The position numbers and the translations under genes were made by a program. A model generated the notes under the pieces. The model saw nothing but the letters and a program-made list of their open reading frames with translations, had not been told where the DNA came from and did not search any database. A stretch of 64,000 nucleotides of DNA. Origin: Sinohyriopsis cumingii. Lineage: Eukaryota > Mollusca > Bivalvia > Unionida > Unionidae. Of this stretch, positions 51,171-63,795 are shown one piece after another (positions within the stretch are counted from its first letter, which is position 1; the number at the start of each line of letters is the position of its first letter). Location: NCBI GenBank assembly GCA_028554795.2, contig CM068830.1, positions 51,098,355-51,162,354 of the forward strand. Reading direction: 5' to 3'.

Positions 51171-53434
51171 GATTAATACACGAGTGGGTTGACTGAATCA
51201 TACCTTATATCTTTTTTTCATATACGAGAGGTAAATTAGACCACGCGGGCCGTAACTTAGGCAAAGTGAACATTTCTCAAACGTGTACGTGAATCGGAAA
51301 AATTGTCGCAACTTGCACTTCTGTCGCTGGGTTTAATCCTCTGGCTCTTCAGCAAAAGAAGAAAAGAAGCAGGTGTACTTAGTGATGTAGACTTCCAGCA
51401 GCATGAATGTCAGCTGGATAAACAATAATAATATCTTGACAGACGACAACAGTGGTCGAGCTTGATTCATAATCTAGCAGCCGGCTTAAGCGGTGGAGGG
51501 GGGGGGGAATTACAATATTTAACAGACGAAATTACAAGCAATCATCAGAATCTGTTTCTAGTCACACGCTACAGTAACATACACTACTAAACAGGAGATT
51601 TGACAATTTGTTTTCGATTAGTTTCCGCTCCCTTCCTCTATTTCTTCTTGAGACATTTTACATAAAATGGACAGTTATGTTCACTTTCCAAATTAATTGT
51701 ACAGATATGCCAAAACATAAATGCACCACATCATCATCATCATCATTTGAGAGTTATTTTTTCTATATTTTGATCAGTGCAAAGATAATAAAAGCTGCCA
51801 TTTTATGTTTGGGTGGGGGGGGGGGGTAACTTACGCCAGATATTTGTTTGCCTTTAAGTTACGCAAGTATTTACGCTAATGTGTAGTTGAAAGAAACGTT
51901 AGTGAAACGGACGAAATTCTGCTTATGCAAGGTCATTTACGTAACTTACGTCACGTATGTTCGCGAAACGATCTTCACATTCGCTTCATGTTAACGTTAT
52001 CAGCATATTGTGGCGTCTGCCTGTTCTATATTGTAAAGTCGTAAGAGTCATGGAAATTGGCTTTCATGCAGTTTTTAAAAAATCTCTCAGAATTAGTTAA
52101 TTTGCATCAAATACAGTAAACACGATATCAGTTCAGATAAAAAAAACCGTCTGCATTGCTCGTCTTCTTGTGCTAAGTATGCCTATGGCTGCACAAATGG
52201 ATATTTCACTTACCACTTGATTAAAGTACTAGAGCATGTGACACGTGCATTCTTAGACACTGCGTACACTTCCCATGAACTATCACGAAACGTTATGTGT
52301 CTAACGTTAAAAAAATAAATTGTCATCATTATGTCACTCTGTTTGTGAAAGATTGCTGGTCTTTTAAACTGTACATGAAAGAAAGTGACACATTAGTCAT
52401 CCACGCCCACATGCATTGTCCACCTTCGCATAATTGTATGGGCTACAATACAATTAAAAATAGCGGCAGCCTTATTATTAGTAACTGCAAGCCTATTAAT
52501 GAAACAACAAATAAGAATAGTCACATGACCGAATTAAGGTGATAATTTTTTCGTCTTCTTATCGTTTAATTCTTGTTCCCATTAGAAACAAATGCTACAC
52601 AGCGCAAAATACTGTGTTATAATGAAATTGCGTCATAGGTATTATCTAGTTAAGGCGGAGACTATTCAGAATTTGGTCTGTTCCGGTTGTTGACATTCGG
52701 TAACCACACCCCAGGGGTAATAATGTTTAACAGAACTAGGGTGGTGCCGAATGATGTAAAAGGTACATAATGGCTTCAAACGGGTGTGCACTATTTTGTT
52801 TATAAAAAATTAAGAATATGTTCTTGGTCCTAATCTGAAACGACCAAGCAAAATGTGCCAAAAGATGAACAACAGAAGTTTCTGTTTTATCCCGATTCTG
52901 TATCAAATAGGAAATTATGAAATAGACTGGTTGGTTGGTAGGTAAGTAGAAATGGAGGTGTAACAACTAATAAAAATCCAGTCCAGAATCTTAAACCTTA
53001 GCCCACGCAAGGGCACTGTCAAGGACAACACTTTAGTGAGATATTAAAAAGGCAATATAGTACTCCCCTCAATTTGTTATTTTTTAATTTTTATTTTTTA
53101 TATTTATTTGCCTGTAGGCAATGAAAGGACAGTGGAGGCTGGTGAACATCGAGGTTCTCAGTAATGTTCTATGAATAACTAGACGGGCGAATTTGTTTAC
53201 GGCGTATGACTGTTAGCTGGGATGATATAAAATTGGGGGTGGGGTCACTTTGCTCTTGGCATGATTTAATGGCTTAATAAATATACTTCATTAAATGACC
53301 ATATTTTCAATCCCATGACCCTTGCTTTAATCATGGGAGAGAAAACAGTCGTGGCTAATAGAGATAAAGAAATAGATGTTAGCATCCGAACACAAATTAA
53401 AGCTTGCTAAATGTTAAAATTGTTCCGATATCTG
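51171..53434. other. intergenic, no gene seen
   Basis: AT-rich with G-runs at about 51500 and 51815-51828 and a (CAT)n at about 51731. The plus frame 52297-52542 (81 codons) is unrecognised and lacks splice support. Confidence 0.45.
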
Positions 53435-53459
53435 CCCCCACCCCCCACCCCCACCCCCT
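53435..53459 (-). other. G-quadruplex-type motif (G-rich on the minus strand)
   Basis: Four runs of five or six C separated by single A on the plus strand. On the minus strand this is G5-T-G6-T-G5-T-G5, a strong quadruplex consensus with one-base loops. Confidence 0.8.
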
Positions 53460-54776
53460 CCGCTGAAAAACGTAAGTACGGATAATCGATACACCATTAA
53501 TTGTCTTGACAGAGTCAGAAACATGTATTATATGCTGGCGTTACCCTCACAAATTTAGTTCATGCATGTCCGGTACAACGGGTATTTGTGACGGCAAAAC
53601 TAATCTGGAGGTTTTCAAAACATCAAATAAAAGACGAGCTAAATATTGCAGCTAAAAGTATGTTTGAAAAAAATTATAGTTTTTCTTTCTCCATGACATT
53701 ATTCATTTTATTTCATTATATGCTGGTCTGTGAACGAAAAACTTTGTAATCAGGTTATGGCTATGATAAATCATTTTTGATAAACATTTATTCTGAAAAA
53801 AAAGGGTTGAGTTGGACATCATTTATTGTAGAGACTCAACGTGTTTTTTTTTACTTCATTAGAATTCGGAGTTACAGTTGATCCAAGTTAGACAGGTTTC
53901 ATTGTCCATACATAGATACATACATAGTCTATATCTCGAAACAAAACATACCCTCTTCTGTATTCCAAGCCAATCCTTAAGTTCTGAACCGACCTTTCAG
54001 CCCAGGGAGGTATTGGAATTTAATATGGATAACTGACCAATTATATTGCCAGCTAGCTGTAAACACAGGTGCTCGACGCGAGCTTGATGTTGAGGGAAAA
54101 AAAACCCAATAATCTGAAGAAACAAAAATCATACAGAGTGACAAAAATACCTTAGATTACCCTCATAGGACATAGGACATAGGACCCTCTCTATTATAAT
54201 ATATAAGAGAGAAGGTACGTAGCTTCCAAATACTTCGTTCCATCCATGACCATTGATTTCCTTCTGCTCTTTCCGTATTTAAAGGCACACGTCATATTCT
54301 ATGGCTTGTTTTACTCCTGAAATATATTTCTATTCAGCAAGCCATGATTGAACCAAACTAAAGTTACGGGCTCCGAAACGTGCGATTTTCTCGAATTTTG
54401 TCTTTTGGGACAAGTACATGCACATGTGAAAACCGGTAAAAACTACATGTACCATGTTTGCGACTCCACGATGCATCCCTTCTTGAATTACAGAACAGTG
54501 GTATATGGAAAAGTAAGTTTTTACTTGCCATTAACTCGACTCAACATTAGGAATCCTGTTCCATGCAAGAATTAGACATTGCCTTCTTCACTGCACATAT
54601 ATCGTATACATGCGACTCTATTTTCAAAATAGGTAAACTATGCAGCACATACGTCAACGCCGAAATATGATTGGCTCAAAAGGTTATACTTATTATCACA
54701 TGAGCTCGGACTTGTCTCAACAATAAAAATTCGCGAAACTAGCTTCATTTGGATTAAATAAATTGACATTTTAGAT
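53460..54776. other. intergenic, one weak exon candidate
   Basis: The open frame 54348-54575 uses no ATG at its 5' end, but its coding part stops at a perfect donor 'GGAAAA|GTAAGT' near 54509. No matching acceptor in frame was found, so I do not call an exon. The rest is unrecognised. Confidence 0.3.
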
Positions 54777-55740
54777 TATGTGACTGTCACGTTTGCTCAG
54801 CCCCAGTTTGTAAGTCGTGTATAAACTTAGGTATTATTACAAGCCATTGTTTGTTGTCTGAACAAAGCCGCAGGCTAGAGTTAATCTCTTACGCAAGGTT
54901 ACTGTGACCAGAGAGAAGATCCGACATCTTCGATCGGCACAGACGTTAGATCGAGCGACTTCCATCATATGTATTACAGCTTTGTCCAAAGATCAGAGGA
55001 ACCCGCGAGGAATGGGGCGTGTTCTAAATCCGTCCCCACGTGTACAGACAGCGAGAAGGACATTATCCGCTAAAATTGACTGAATCGAATCATTGCGACA
55101 CCCACTCGAAACTGAGATAGAGGGTGTGGTAACCATTCCGAATTGTAACTTCTAACTAGCAAGCGAAAATTTATTCTTGCCTAGGAAGATTGCTGAGCTA
55201 TATAGGGTTACTCCGAGAGAGTCACTCTTAATTTGGCAGTAAAACTTAGAGAGGAGATTCTAAGGAAAGACAAAGCTTCGTAAAGGTCATAATATTTTTG
55301 GGGCAGAACTTCCGGTTCAGCGAGTCCCGAGTTTCTAAGAGGGGAGATGGAAGTAAGACTAGCAGAGCAGTCGGAGTCGACAAGTCTAGTCGGTATAGAA
55401 TCGAGGAGGAGGAGGAAAAGGAATCGAGGAGGAGAAAGTGGAAAAGGAGGATGAGTATAGAGAAGTCAAGGAGGAGAAGGAATTTGGAGAAAGTCGGGAA
55501 GAAGTGTAGAAGGGATTGGAGGAATAGGACAGAAGAATACACAGAGTAGAATACAAGGACAGGTGGAAAGCTGTCTCACACTACTAATTATATGATACAA
55601 CATGCTATCACAGTGTCGAGTGGAAGGAGAGTACTTGGGAAATTTTAATCAGTTGACTATTGAATTGTCATTAAATTGTTATACGTTGAATTTCACTTAA
55701 AAAAATATACAATCATTTAACCGTCGGCATATTGCTGACT
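54777..55740 (+). mobile_element. possible LTR/leader of the gypsy remnant
   Basis: Runs from 'TGTGACTGTCACG' to just before 'TGGGGGCACGG' (55738-), which resembles the start of a tRNA-Pro-type primer binding site, though only partly. A TATATA-like box is at about 55198 and a long purine-rich tract at 55390-55545. Placed upstream of a gag gene this is where an LTR would be, but no second LTR was found to compare. The purine-tract frames on both strands are low complexity. Confidence 0.25.
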
Positions 55741-56029
55741 GGGGGCACGGAGATTTACATCTATCTTTCACTAATTTAACGTTCAGGAAAAAATCGAGTC
55801 TGGGTGGGACTTCTATAAAAATGTAAATAAAATATTGGAAGCACCCCACCCCACCCCACACCTACCAGTGACGTCATAACAACCCGTCACGCCACAATGG
55901 GTAGCATCGTCTGGGATCTGAATTAGACATAAATATTATCTTTATTTGTTAGGTTATATTAGTGAACAGTTGTGAGATATTTTCCATCCTGTGTATTTTG
56001 AATCATTATGATTTTTCAACTTGTGTATG

Positions 56030-56270
56030 GGGGCCCCCGAGTGGCCGATCGGTCTAAAGCGCTCTTCGTTACGGATCACTGCCATCTCACCTCTGTCTGC
56101 GTGGGTTCGAGTCTAGGATTCGGCTAATGTGGGTATGTGAGAAAGCTTGCTCGTGGGTCGGTGGTTCTTTCCGGGGTTTTCCCCCGAGTTCTTCCTCCAC
56201 CATTAATACTAGCAGCCATCTATAGCCTATCGTGTGCTGAAAAATGGCGTAAACCCTAAACAACAACAAC
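56030..56270 (+). mobile_element. SINE family A, copy 4
   Basis: Plus orientation with A box 'TGGCCGATCGG' (mutated), B box 'GGTTCGAGTC', family body and (AAC)n tail. A perfect 12-bp target duplication 'AACTTGTGTATG' (56018-56029 and 56271-56282). It lies in the presumed leader of the gypsy remnant and is therefore younger than it. About 20 bp of the usual body is deleted. Confidence 0.93.
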
Positions 56271-56477
56271 AACTTGTGTATGTTATAGTTTGATATTTGC
56301 ATACTTGGTATATTTCAGTTACCTGCAGTAATTGTGAAGCAAATATCGGGTAAAATAACTTACCTGAGCGAAGTTAGTTATTGTCAACAGGTAAATATTG
56401 GGTTAGGAACGTTTAACATATGCTAATTGTTTAGTGAGTCGAGACAAGGTATCACTTCCTGTTAGTATTATCACAAA

Positions 56478-57712
56478 ATGGTTACAGAAAAACAGATGAT
56501 TAAAGAGTATCGCGCCATAGAGTCGGAAGATCTAGGGTACGAGGGAGATCGTCAAGCAGCGTTCATAGAGGAGAAAATGAATGAATGGAGGGCCGAAAAA
56601 GCAGCCGAAAGAGAGAGGCCCAGAAAAAGCTGGCCATGATAGCCGAAAATGCACAGAAAGAGCTGGAGCTGGCCAAAATATCAGCGGACGGAGAAACACA
56701 GAAAGAGCTGGAGCTGGCCAGGATAGCATAGACCGCAAAAGATGGAGAGCTCGCTCTTGCTCTCGAAATGGAGAATTTATGGGTAGAAGCTAGGACCACC
56801 GATAGCGACGACTTCAGTAGGAGTTCTGGAGAAAGTGTACGACCGATTATCGACCACCGAATGGTACAGTTAAGTATGCCGCGGTTCAATGACAAAGAAA
56901 AGTTCATGACGATTTCCTTGTGCAAATTGAGAAACTGGCGTGCGCTCATAAAATTCCCGAGCAACATTGGGCGATTAAAGTCTCAACCTATTTGCAAGGT
57001 GCAAATTTACCATAACTTAGCTGAAGAAAAAGCTCACGACTACAACGCGCTCAAGAAGGCCCTTCTTCGCCATTATCGGCTGACCGCCGAAACGTACCGT
57101 AAACTTTTTCGGGACATGACGAAAAAGGCAATGGAAACCCACTCTTAATTCCACACCCGTCTTCGAGGTTATTTGACATGTGGATAAAGATGGCAGAAGT
57201 CGAACGATCGTACGACGGGCTACGCGATGTTATACTGAACATGTCCTAAGTACTTACCGTTGCGTGTTGACAGTATTCCTTGCGGAGAGAGAGATAGAGA
57301 GAGAGAGAGAGCACCGGACTCTCGAAGATGTTGCCAGCATGGCGGACAGATACGTGCAGGCACACTAGAAGAGTGGAGGTTCCGGGGTACGGACCGACCC
57401 CGACCCACTGATTCGCGCCCTGTGGTTGAGGGAGAGCTGGCTTTCCGTAACCGTCAGGGCGACAGCAAGGTCGGAGGGGGATCTACAGGTAAGGATGCCA
57501 CCCATAGACCAGGACAGGTCTCACCCACGAAAACGGGCCTATCAGGACGGCGAAGGCCACCGACGTGCCACAACTGCAAGCGTCCGAGGCATTTTGCAAG
57601 GGACTGTCCTAAGGGCAGACAGACCCATGTGAATGCCGTCGCTAGGATGGAATGCGAGCCGGAGTCAAGCTGTAAACCAGTAAACCTCGCGTCCGCAACT
57701 GTCAATGAATAA
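56478..57712 (+). pseudogene. Ty3/gypsy-type gag, broken
   Basis: From ATG 56478 ('VTEKQMIKEYRAIESEDLG') a Glu/Lys/Ala heptad-like region ('AENAQKELELAKISADG') is followed by the capsid part: 'LSMPRFNDKEKFMTI', 'RALIKFPSNI' and 'NALKKALLRHYRLTAETYRK', typical of gypsy and related gag proteins. The nucleocapsid zinc knuckle 'CHNCKRPRHFARDC' (57566-57607) has C-x2-C-x4-H-x4-C. Gag would package the RNA in virus-like particles. A frameshift near 56615, stops near 56729 and 57148-57180, and a (GA)n expansion at about 57290-57312 inside the frame break it. Confidence 0.8.
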
Positions 57713-58046
57713 GGTGCCTCCCTCTTGTACGACACTGGGTGTAGCGTCCCAGCCCTTGTCCACAAGACGTGTGCTAAGCCCGAGAAATGCACAGGGGAGG
57801 TAATTGAGGTCCAGTACGCGAACAACCCGCGTGCCAATGGCTGTCATTGACCTCGATTCACCGTACGTGAAGGGGAAAATTGAAGCTGCGTGCTTGGATG
57901 GACTATCACATGACGTCATACTGGGATGTCGTTATGTGTTGCCACAACCGAACCCCGAAACCTGCACACCGACGCCGGTGAGTGCTGTGAAACCAGGTCC
58001 AAGAGTTAACAGACGAAACCGACGCCGATTAAAGGAAAGAAATTGA
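57713..58046 (+). pseudogene. gypsy-type aspartic protease remnant
   Basis: After the gag end, 'SLLYDTGCSVPALVHKTCA' (catalytic D-T-G at 57731-57739) and, one frame over, 'SPYVKGKIEAACLDG' and 'DVILGCRYV', which matches the hydrophobic-hydrophobic-G motif of retropepsins. It would process Gag-Pol as a dimer. A frameshift lies between the two halves. No reverse transcriptase, RNase H or integrase follows, so the element is 3'-truncated soon after the protease. Confidence 0.7.
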
Positions 58047-60729
58047 TTGATTTTCTTAATGACTGAAATAAGAACTGATTAACTCATTCTTCTGATGTAA
58101 AGTATTTGCTTATACTACGACTCTTTACACGTCCAATTGAGTGAAGTTTTCACTATATTTAGTTCATTGTTTGGTTTACAAAGGAACTTAAAGACAAAAA
58201 AAAAAGTAATGGTAGGAGAAGTCGGTGAGGCAATGTCAAGATTACAGATTTTTATTTTAAAAATTACTAGACGAACATTATACAAGGATATTTTGAAAAT
58301 TAAAAACATTCACTAGATCAGTCATATTTTTCTGTTTGCCCATCTCGTATAAGAATACAAACATACTAAAATAAAGAATAAAACATTTTAAGACGGTAAG
58401 ACCCTTGTGTGTTTGTTCATGTTACATCTGCCAAATAGTAGGAAAATCCAGTCAGAAGATATCTTAGGCTCATTTGCAACGTATTCCTGCGTTTGACGAA
58501 CCATTTAGCAGACTCAAGGTAGACTGTTGGACCCTTATCTAAGACCAAATCAGGCAACAAACACTTGCTGACCATAAAGTGTGCGACTACGAGATTTTCA
58601 GAGTCGTTTTCTGTAAAAATATTAAAACTACACAATTGTAAAAGCTTTCACACTTTTGTCAGAGACACAGACACAGACACACACACACACACTTGTATAG
58701 TAACGGACACTAAAGTATTGATATACATAGAAGAGTTGGAGTGGAAGTTTCTGACTGGAAAGCAAACAATATTTGGAAATATCACCATGGAACCGGTAAA
58801 CTGAAAAATCAGCGATGCATTGCCACACCAGTGGAATGTCAAATTTAGCAATGTCGGTTTCGAAGAGAATAGGGGGATACAACCTTAGCCAGTCTTTCGC
58901 ATAACTACAAGAGTTAAGGAGAATTAAAGAAGGGCGAGATTTTAAATTAAAGACACAAACTCAGTCTAACTTATTTTATTTTGCAAAAGTTATTACTCTT
59001 GTGAGCAAAGTCTTTGGAAAGCACTATTTTAACGCACACCTGTTTGAGTAAAGACCTACTCATAACTGTCAAATAAAACATATGCATACACATAATTTAA
59101 ACATAATAATCACGAAATGTTTTAGATATTAATTTATCACAAATGTCAATGGCGATGTACTTTAAATGTGCAAAAAAGAAATATTTATATGAATTTATTA
59201 ATGATATTGAATTACACATGAAGAAGATACTCATTAAAAACTTAAACAATTTGATTCATGGAAAGTTCAATAGATTTATAAGACCCATATAGGAAGATGA
59301 ACGGGTTGAGAAAGTTTATGTCTATCTATCCATCTGTCCGTCCGTCCGTCCTTCCATCCATCCATCTATCCATACATCCACTCATCCATTTAGCTTACAG
59401 AACAATGTCTCTAAATATACTGGCCAAATGGATAATGTAATGAACGTTTATTTGAATTTTTATATATCAAATCTGGTGAAGATGGATGTTTCACCGGACT
59501 GAACATTTAATAGTGTATAAAGGTGGATATGCAGTTTGGGTTCGTATCAGTGTGGAAAATAAAGATGATAAATCCACCAAGTAAAACTGTACACTGATCA
59601 TCAAACTACAATTTAGATAGATACAGTCGTTAATTGTACAGTTATCCTGTAAAAATGGGATATAACGAAAACTGAAAATGAATTTGATACATGTGCAAAT
59701 GTGTATCAATATTGGAAGAAGGAGACAGCGGTGGGGAAGAGACCGTATTAAGTCTATTGGAATAACTTAGAGAGTAAAATTTGCGGTGACATTTCAATTT
59801 TATTTATGTGTAGTGGTTTTAATGACCATTAAGACCGAAGGGGCCTTTACGTTGGAACGAAATATTTTAAACGTTATTTTCTCACTTAAAAATGATCAAA
59901 ATATAAATAATTTTGGGAGACTTAAATGGAGATAATAATATTCAATATCCATTTCTTTTAAGTCTTCCAGTTTATATGCAACAAAGTTTCATAATATTAA
60001 TTGCCTAAGTGAACAAAAATGTGAAATTAAGAACTTATAGACCTTAGTAAAAATAGACTTATACTTTGAGATCCCAATATTTGTGAATGGATCTGGGGTT
60101 TCGGTAGCCCTACAACGTAAAACATCACCCGATGTTTTTGTTATGGAGGGTGATGGGTCTTACAGTCTAACTAACGGCGTTGTGTAGCGTGTTTTATTTA
60201 AAATGTCGACTAACAGTCACATTTTCAGGAATATCTCACACAAATGGCAACCAATAACGATGATTTTCTACAAAGTCATACTATTTTTGTCAGACTTTAC
60301 TTGCTCTGATGTCTTTTTCTCTAATAAATTAAAATTCTCAGAAAAGAAATGGACCTGTTTTCAAGTTTCGTTGGCCTACATTTCAGTTCGCTGGAATGCG
60401 ATGAAAGTCGGAGATGCCGAAATCGGGTTAAGTTGAAATATACTTCTTTAACGAAACGAATACAAATATATTATGTCTATTGGAACTGTAAGCAACGTTT
60501 CGTTTGGTTTAATAAACATATCCCCCATATGAACCTACTTTGGCATACCTCGACTACCGTCGCATTGTAACAAATTCAAACATGAAAATGCGTCCATTTG
60601 CTAATGTCACATTTTGATTCCACCAGGATAAAAACAGCACAGTAAGTATATTCAATACATATCAATATGTGGAAGAGTTTCGATATGGACTGCCAAGTGT
60701 GTTAGATATTCCTGAAACTTTGACTACTC
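58047..60729. other. intergenic, no gene seen
   Basis: AT-rich, with a (CA)n at about 58665-58692 and a (CCAT)/(CCGT) patch at about 59325-59390. Open frames are short or repeat-derived. Confidence 0.45.
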
Positions 60730-60755
60730 GTTCCGATGTCAACCGACATCGGAAC
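60730..60755. repeat. 11-bp perfect hairpin
   Basis: 'GTTCCGATGTC' and its reverse complement around a 4-nt loop AACC. No T-run follows, so it does not look like a terminator; function unknown. Confidence 0.8.
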
Positions 60756-61223
60756 ACGCTATACAAGGCCTGTAGTAGGGTAGTAAGACGTAGTACTGAA
60801 ACATAAACAGGGCGATACGTCTTACATAGTAGGACTAATGTTTCAGCATCGTAGTATAAATACCTTAAATTCTGTAATTTGTTCGCTTCTGTCAATTAAT
60901 TGAAAATGTGATCTATTTATGAGTAATGCTATGTACTCCAGATCACGGGGGCTCGTATCGTTGCTTACAATTTACCTGTCATACATGTACCATATAATAA
61001 CAACAAGGGAGGACACTTGTCTCCTTGCTCGTGTGACCTATTTAAGAATAAACACTGATCTTTCAAGCTACGCTTTGCGTAGCTTAATAAATTTGGTACC
61101 GATATTTAAATAATGCATTCGAATGTGTACTTCTCTCAAACGTTTGACTTAATAGCATACATTTAAGGAATGCCAAATCATTTCCCCACGCTACTGCTCG
61201 ACATGGCCGTGATCGCACCTGCT
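60756..61223. other. intergenic, no gene seen
   Basis: Short frames on both strands (60662-60895 minus, 60919-61113 plus) show no known motif. Confidence 0.4.
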
Positions 61224-61366
61224 TAATATGCAAGTGAGATCCCGTTGAATGGAATACTGTCCTCTTATTGGTTAAAAGAAAATAACGTCCTCTATTTTTT
61301 ATAACTTATTTTCAGTTTGCCAATGAGAAGGTAGTATTCCATTCAGTGCGTTGGTCCTGCATATTA
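61224..61366. mobile_element. 143-bp fold-back MITE
   Basis: Arms of about 49 bp (61224-61272 and 61318-61366) are imperfect inverted copies, sharing 'TAATATGCA' at the ends, 'TGAATGGAATACT' inside and 'CTCATTGG/CTTATTGG'. No coding capacity. The outermost TTAATA/ATATTAA may include a TTA-type target. Confidence 0.7.
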
Positions 61367-62259
61367 AAATATTATTTCTTAATTAAATTGGCCGTTATTT
61401 TGCTTCGATTTTGTATAAATTGTGCACTTCGCACAAGCCATATTGAAGATCATATGTGTTTCGCTATGCTAGGATCTCCAGACGTTTGTCAGGCTATCTG
61501 GATTTGCGAACTACCCCTGGGGACTATGGTGCACCGGAAGTTCGCAGGACTCTAAATTTGTACCAGTTTCGTCTCATACCCCGCGCACCGATTTGGTGTC
61601 ATACTTGATTTACGGTATGGCTAGAGTAGGGAGATACACAGAATTACTGAAACATAGAATATCCGAAAGGAGAATTGAACTCACATTAATAACATCTGTG
61701 TGCCTGTCTTAAATCACCACTACTACATCTATGCCCTCCTAAGAACTTGAAAGCCTTCCTTTAAAAGACAAATAAAACCCTAAAATTAATCCTCCAATGC
61801 CTGTCACGTAAGAAGGCCAGCAGCGAACCATGTCAGCTGCCTATATAAATTCGTCTTTTCATTCCCACAAAATGTATATTTGGTTGTAAGGTGTGGCTCT
61901 GGATAATTTCAACGTTATGACCTAGGGGATAAATTCCAAGAGTTAGGGAAAAGCCCTGCTGTAAACGCCAGTCTAACATGTGTTGACACTTGGGTTATCG
62001 ATTACACATATCAGTTATCAGACATATGAGGGATAACACTCAAATGTAAAATTTATGTAAAATATCCTTTACATTCAACCCCACCCTCAAGGAGACATGA
62101 TTAAGTTCCAAAAGTGTTGGCACCATATACATTCAAGAAGTATAACTGACCAAACTTTCATGCATCTTGCTTTAACGGTACAGGAGGTTTTCACGCGTAT
62201 TAAACACGTAGGTACGCCAAACCCGGTGTTACGAAACACCCAAATCAACCCAAATTCAC
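61367..62259. other. intergenic, no gene seen
   Basis: No recognised motif. The plus frame 61346-61555 overlaps the MITE end and is unrecognised. Confidence 0.4.
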
Positions 62260-62720
62260 TCAAATCCAGCCAAATGAAGACGTACTCAATAAGATACATA
62301 TACATATCATATAATATTGTATAGTTTTAATTTTATACTTCAAATATATAGTGTTAGCTTCGAAATATGTGGCACCATCGCAAAAAGACAAGGGTAGAAG
62401 CACATAGCAAGGGTGTGCAGATTGGTAAAGTCGCAAGCGATAATGAGCAAAAGCTACCAAATTTTTAGTTTGCAATTTTACACAGTTCTATTGGGTTAGA
62501 TCGGTTTAGACTGATGAGAAACCTATAAATTGATATCAAATTTGTCAAAATCGGTGGTTGTTTAAGATTGTTATGACTTATTTGCCTATATGGAAATTAT
62601 TCGTATAGGCAGCCATTAGGCGCACGGACTGACGCAAATGAAGACGTACTTAATACGATATATACACATATTATGTACTGGTGTATAGTTTTCAATTCTA
62701 TGCTTTATTTCTTAACTGTT
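62260..62720. repeat. diverged direct repeat pair, about 75 bp
   Basis: 62270-62345 and 62637-62712 share 'CAAATGAAGACGTACT', 'AATA(A/C)GATA', 'TGTATAGTTTT' and 'AATTTTATACTT/AATTCTATGCTT'. They are about 366 bp apart, so they may be the ends of one 366-bp tandem unit. Confidence 0.55.
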
Positions 62721-62877
62721 ATATTTCTATACAAAATCAGAGCCACATGTTTAACAAAATCTCTATTCAGGCAAATTAAATTTTACGTGATGAGTATCAG
62801 TTCCGACATTGTACTGATAAAAAACCAAACATTATTGTGTTAATTACAAGCAACTAAATGCAAGGTATATAATCTTA

Positions 62878-63186
62878 ATGTTTCATGAGCTCGTCTCTCA
62901 TTTTGAAACAAAGCTTAAATACTGCACATTTCTTGTTTTCATTTGTGATTTTTTAAGTGAATCATGGCGGATTTCAGTATTTAAAAAAAACCGCATAGCC
63001 AGGTTTACATTTGGTGGATGCAAATCAAATTGTTCAAATGGCTGTGTTAAATGTTCATTGTGTAAGAACTGGTATCATAGAAAATGTCAAAAAATGTCGG
63101 ACGATGAATTGAAAATGTGTGGAAAGATTGATCTGGACTATGTGTGCATTTCGTGTCGTACATTGGATGGTAAAGTGTCTGACTAA
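62878..63186 (+). CDS. PHD-finger-like zinc-binding ORF
   Basis: The C-terminal 60 residues carry a PHD-type pattern: 'GGCKSNCSNGCVKCSLCKNW' followed by 'YHRKCQKM', and at the end 'DYVCISC', giving Cys4-His-Cys3 spacing with the conserved W-Y-H. PHD fingers read histone tails; in invertebrate genomes such fingers also occur alone at the start of transposon proteins. The first 35 residues have a different, hydrophobic character and may be non-coding, since a second ATG (62964) in another frame lies upstream of an A-run where a frameshift could have occurred. A perfect donor 'AAT|GTAAGT' lies after the stop, at 63212-63213. Gene start and host or transposon origin remain open. Confidence 0.5.
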   Translation: MFHELVSHFETKLKYCTFLVFICDFLSESWRISVFKKNRIARFTFGGCKSNCSNGCVKCSLCKNWYHRKCQKMSDDELKMCGKIDLDYVCISCRTLDGKVSD

Positions 63187-63795
63187 CTGATGGGCATGCA
63201 TCGTCTGCAGAATGTAAGTATCGGCATTTTTTAAATAATTTGTAACTAATTTTGAACTGCACAGGTTAGCACACGCAAAAACTAAATTCTTTTGCTAGAG
63301 ACCCCTAATTATGTGTATAGTCATCATGCAGTACCATGGATTTTGAACCGATTCAGTGACCATTTTATCTACGAACAAATGCAGCGAATTTACATATTTT
63401 AATTTGTCTAATATTTATATTTTTTTAAAACAACATAAATGTGTGCTATAAATATGATACAACCTGATCACATGACATTGCAAATCAATCGCACCAGGTC
63501 AATTTCATAACATGATGTAAGTTAGTCTTCACATCAGATGGGACAAGAATGCATTCACGTGTGTATAGTGTATTGCACTTACTGTGTGAATACTGTTGTA
63601 AAATGATTCAATTACTAGAATGTTATATGGTCCACGTGTTATTTTTTTTTCAATGTCTATTTCACTGTTGTATTAAGTTATTGTCAACCAAAATTTGGAA
63701 TCTTCTTATTAGTAATTGTAATATATTATAGTTCATATAATAATAATGCAGTAAATTCAAAACGGTTGTTGGCTTGTAAAGCCTAGTAATGTTAT
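63187..63795. other. intergenic, no gene seen
   Basis: AT-rich; the plus frame 63549-63731 is unrecognised. Confidence 0.4.

Noticed and set aside
54348-54575. Possible exon ending at a perfect GTAAGT donor
   Set aside because: An in-frame TGA lies just before it and no acceptor gives an open path; the frame needs a TTG start.
55246-55549. Highly charged 83-codon ORF and its antisense partner
   Set aside because: It is a purine-rich tract read as Glu/Arg/Lys; no coding evidence beyond composition.
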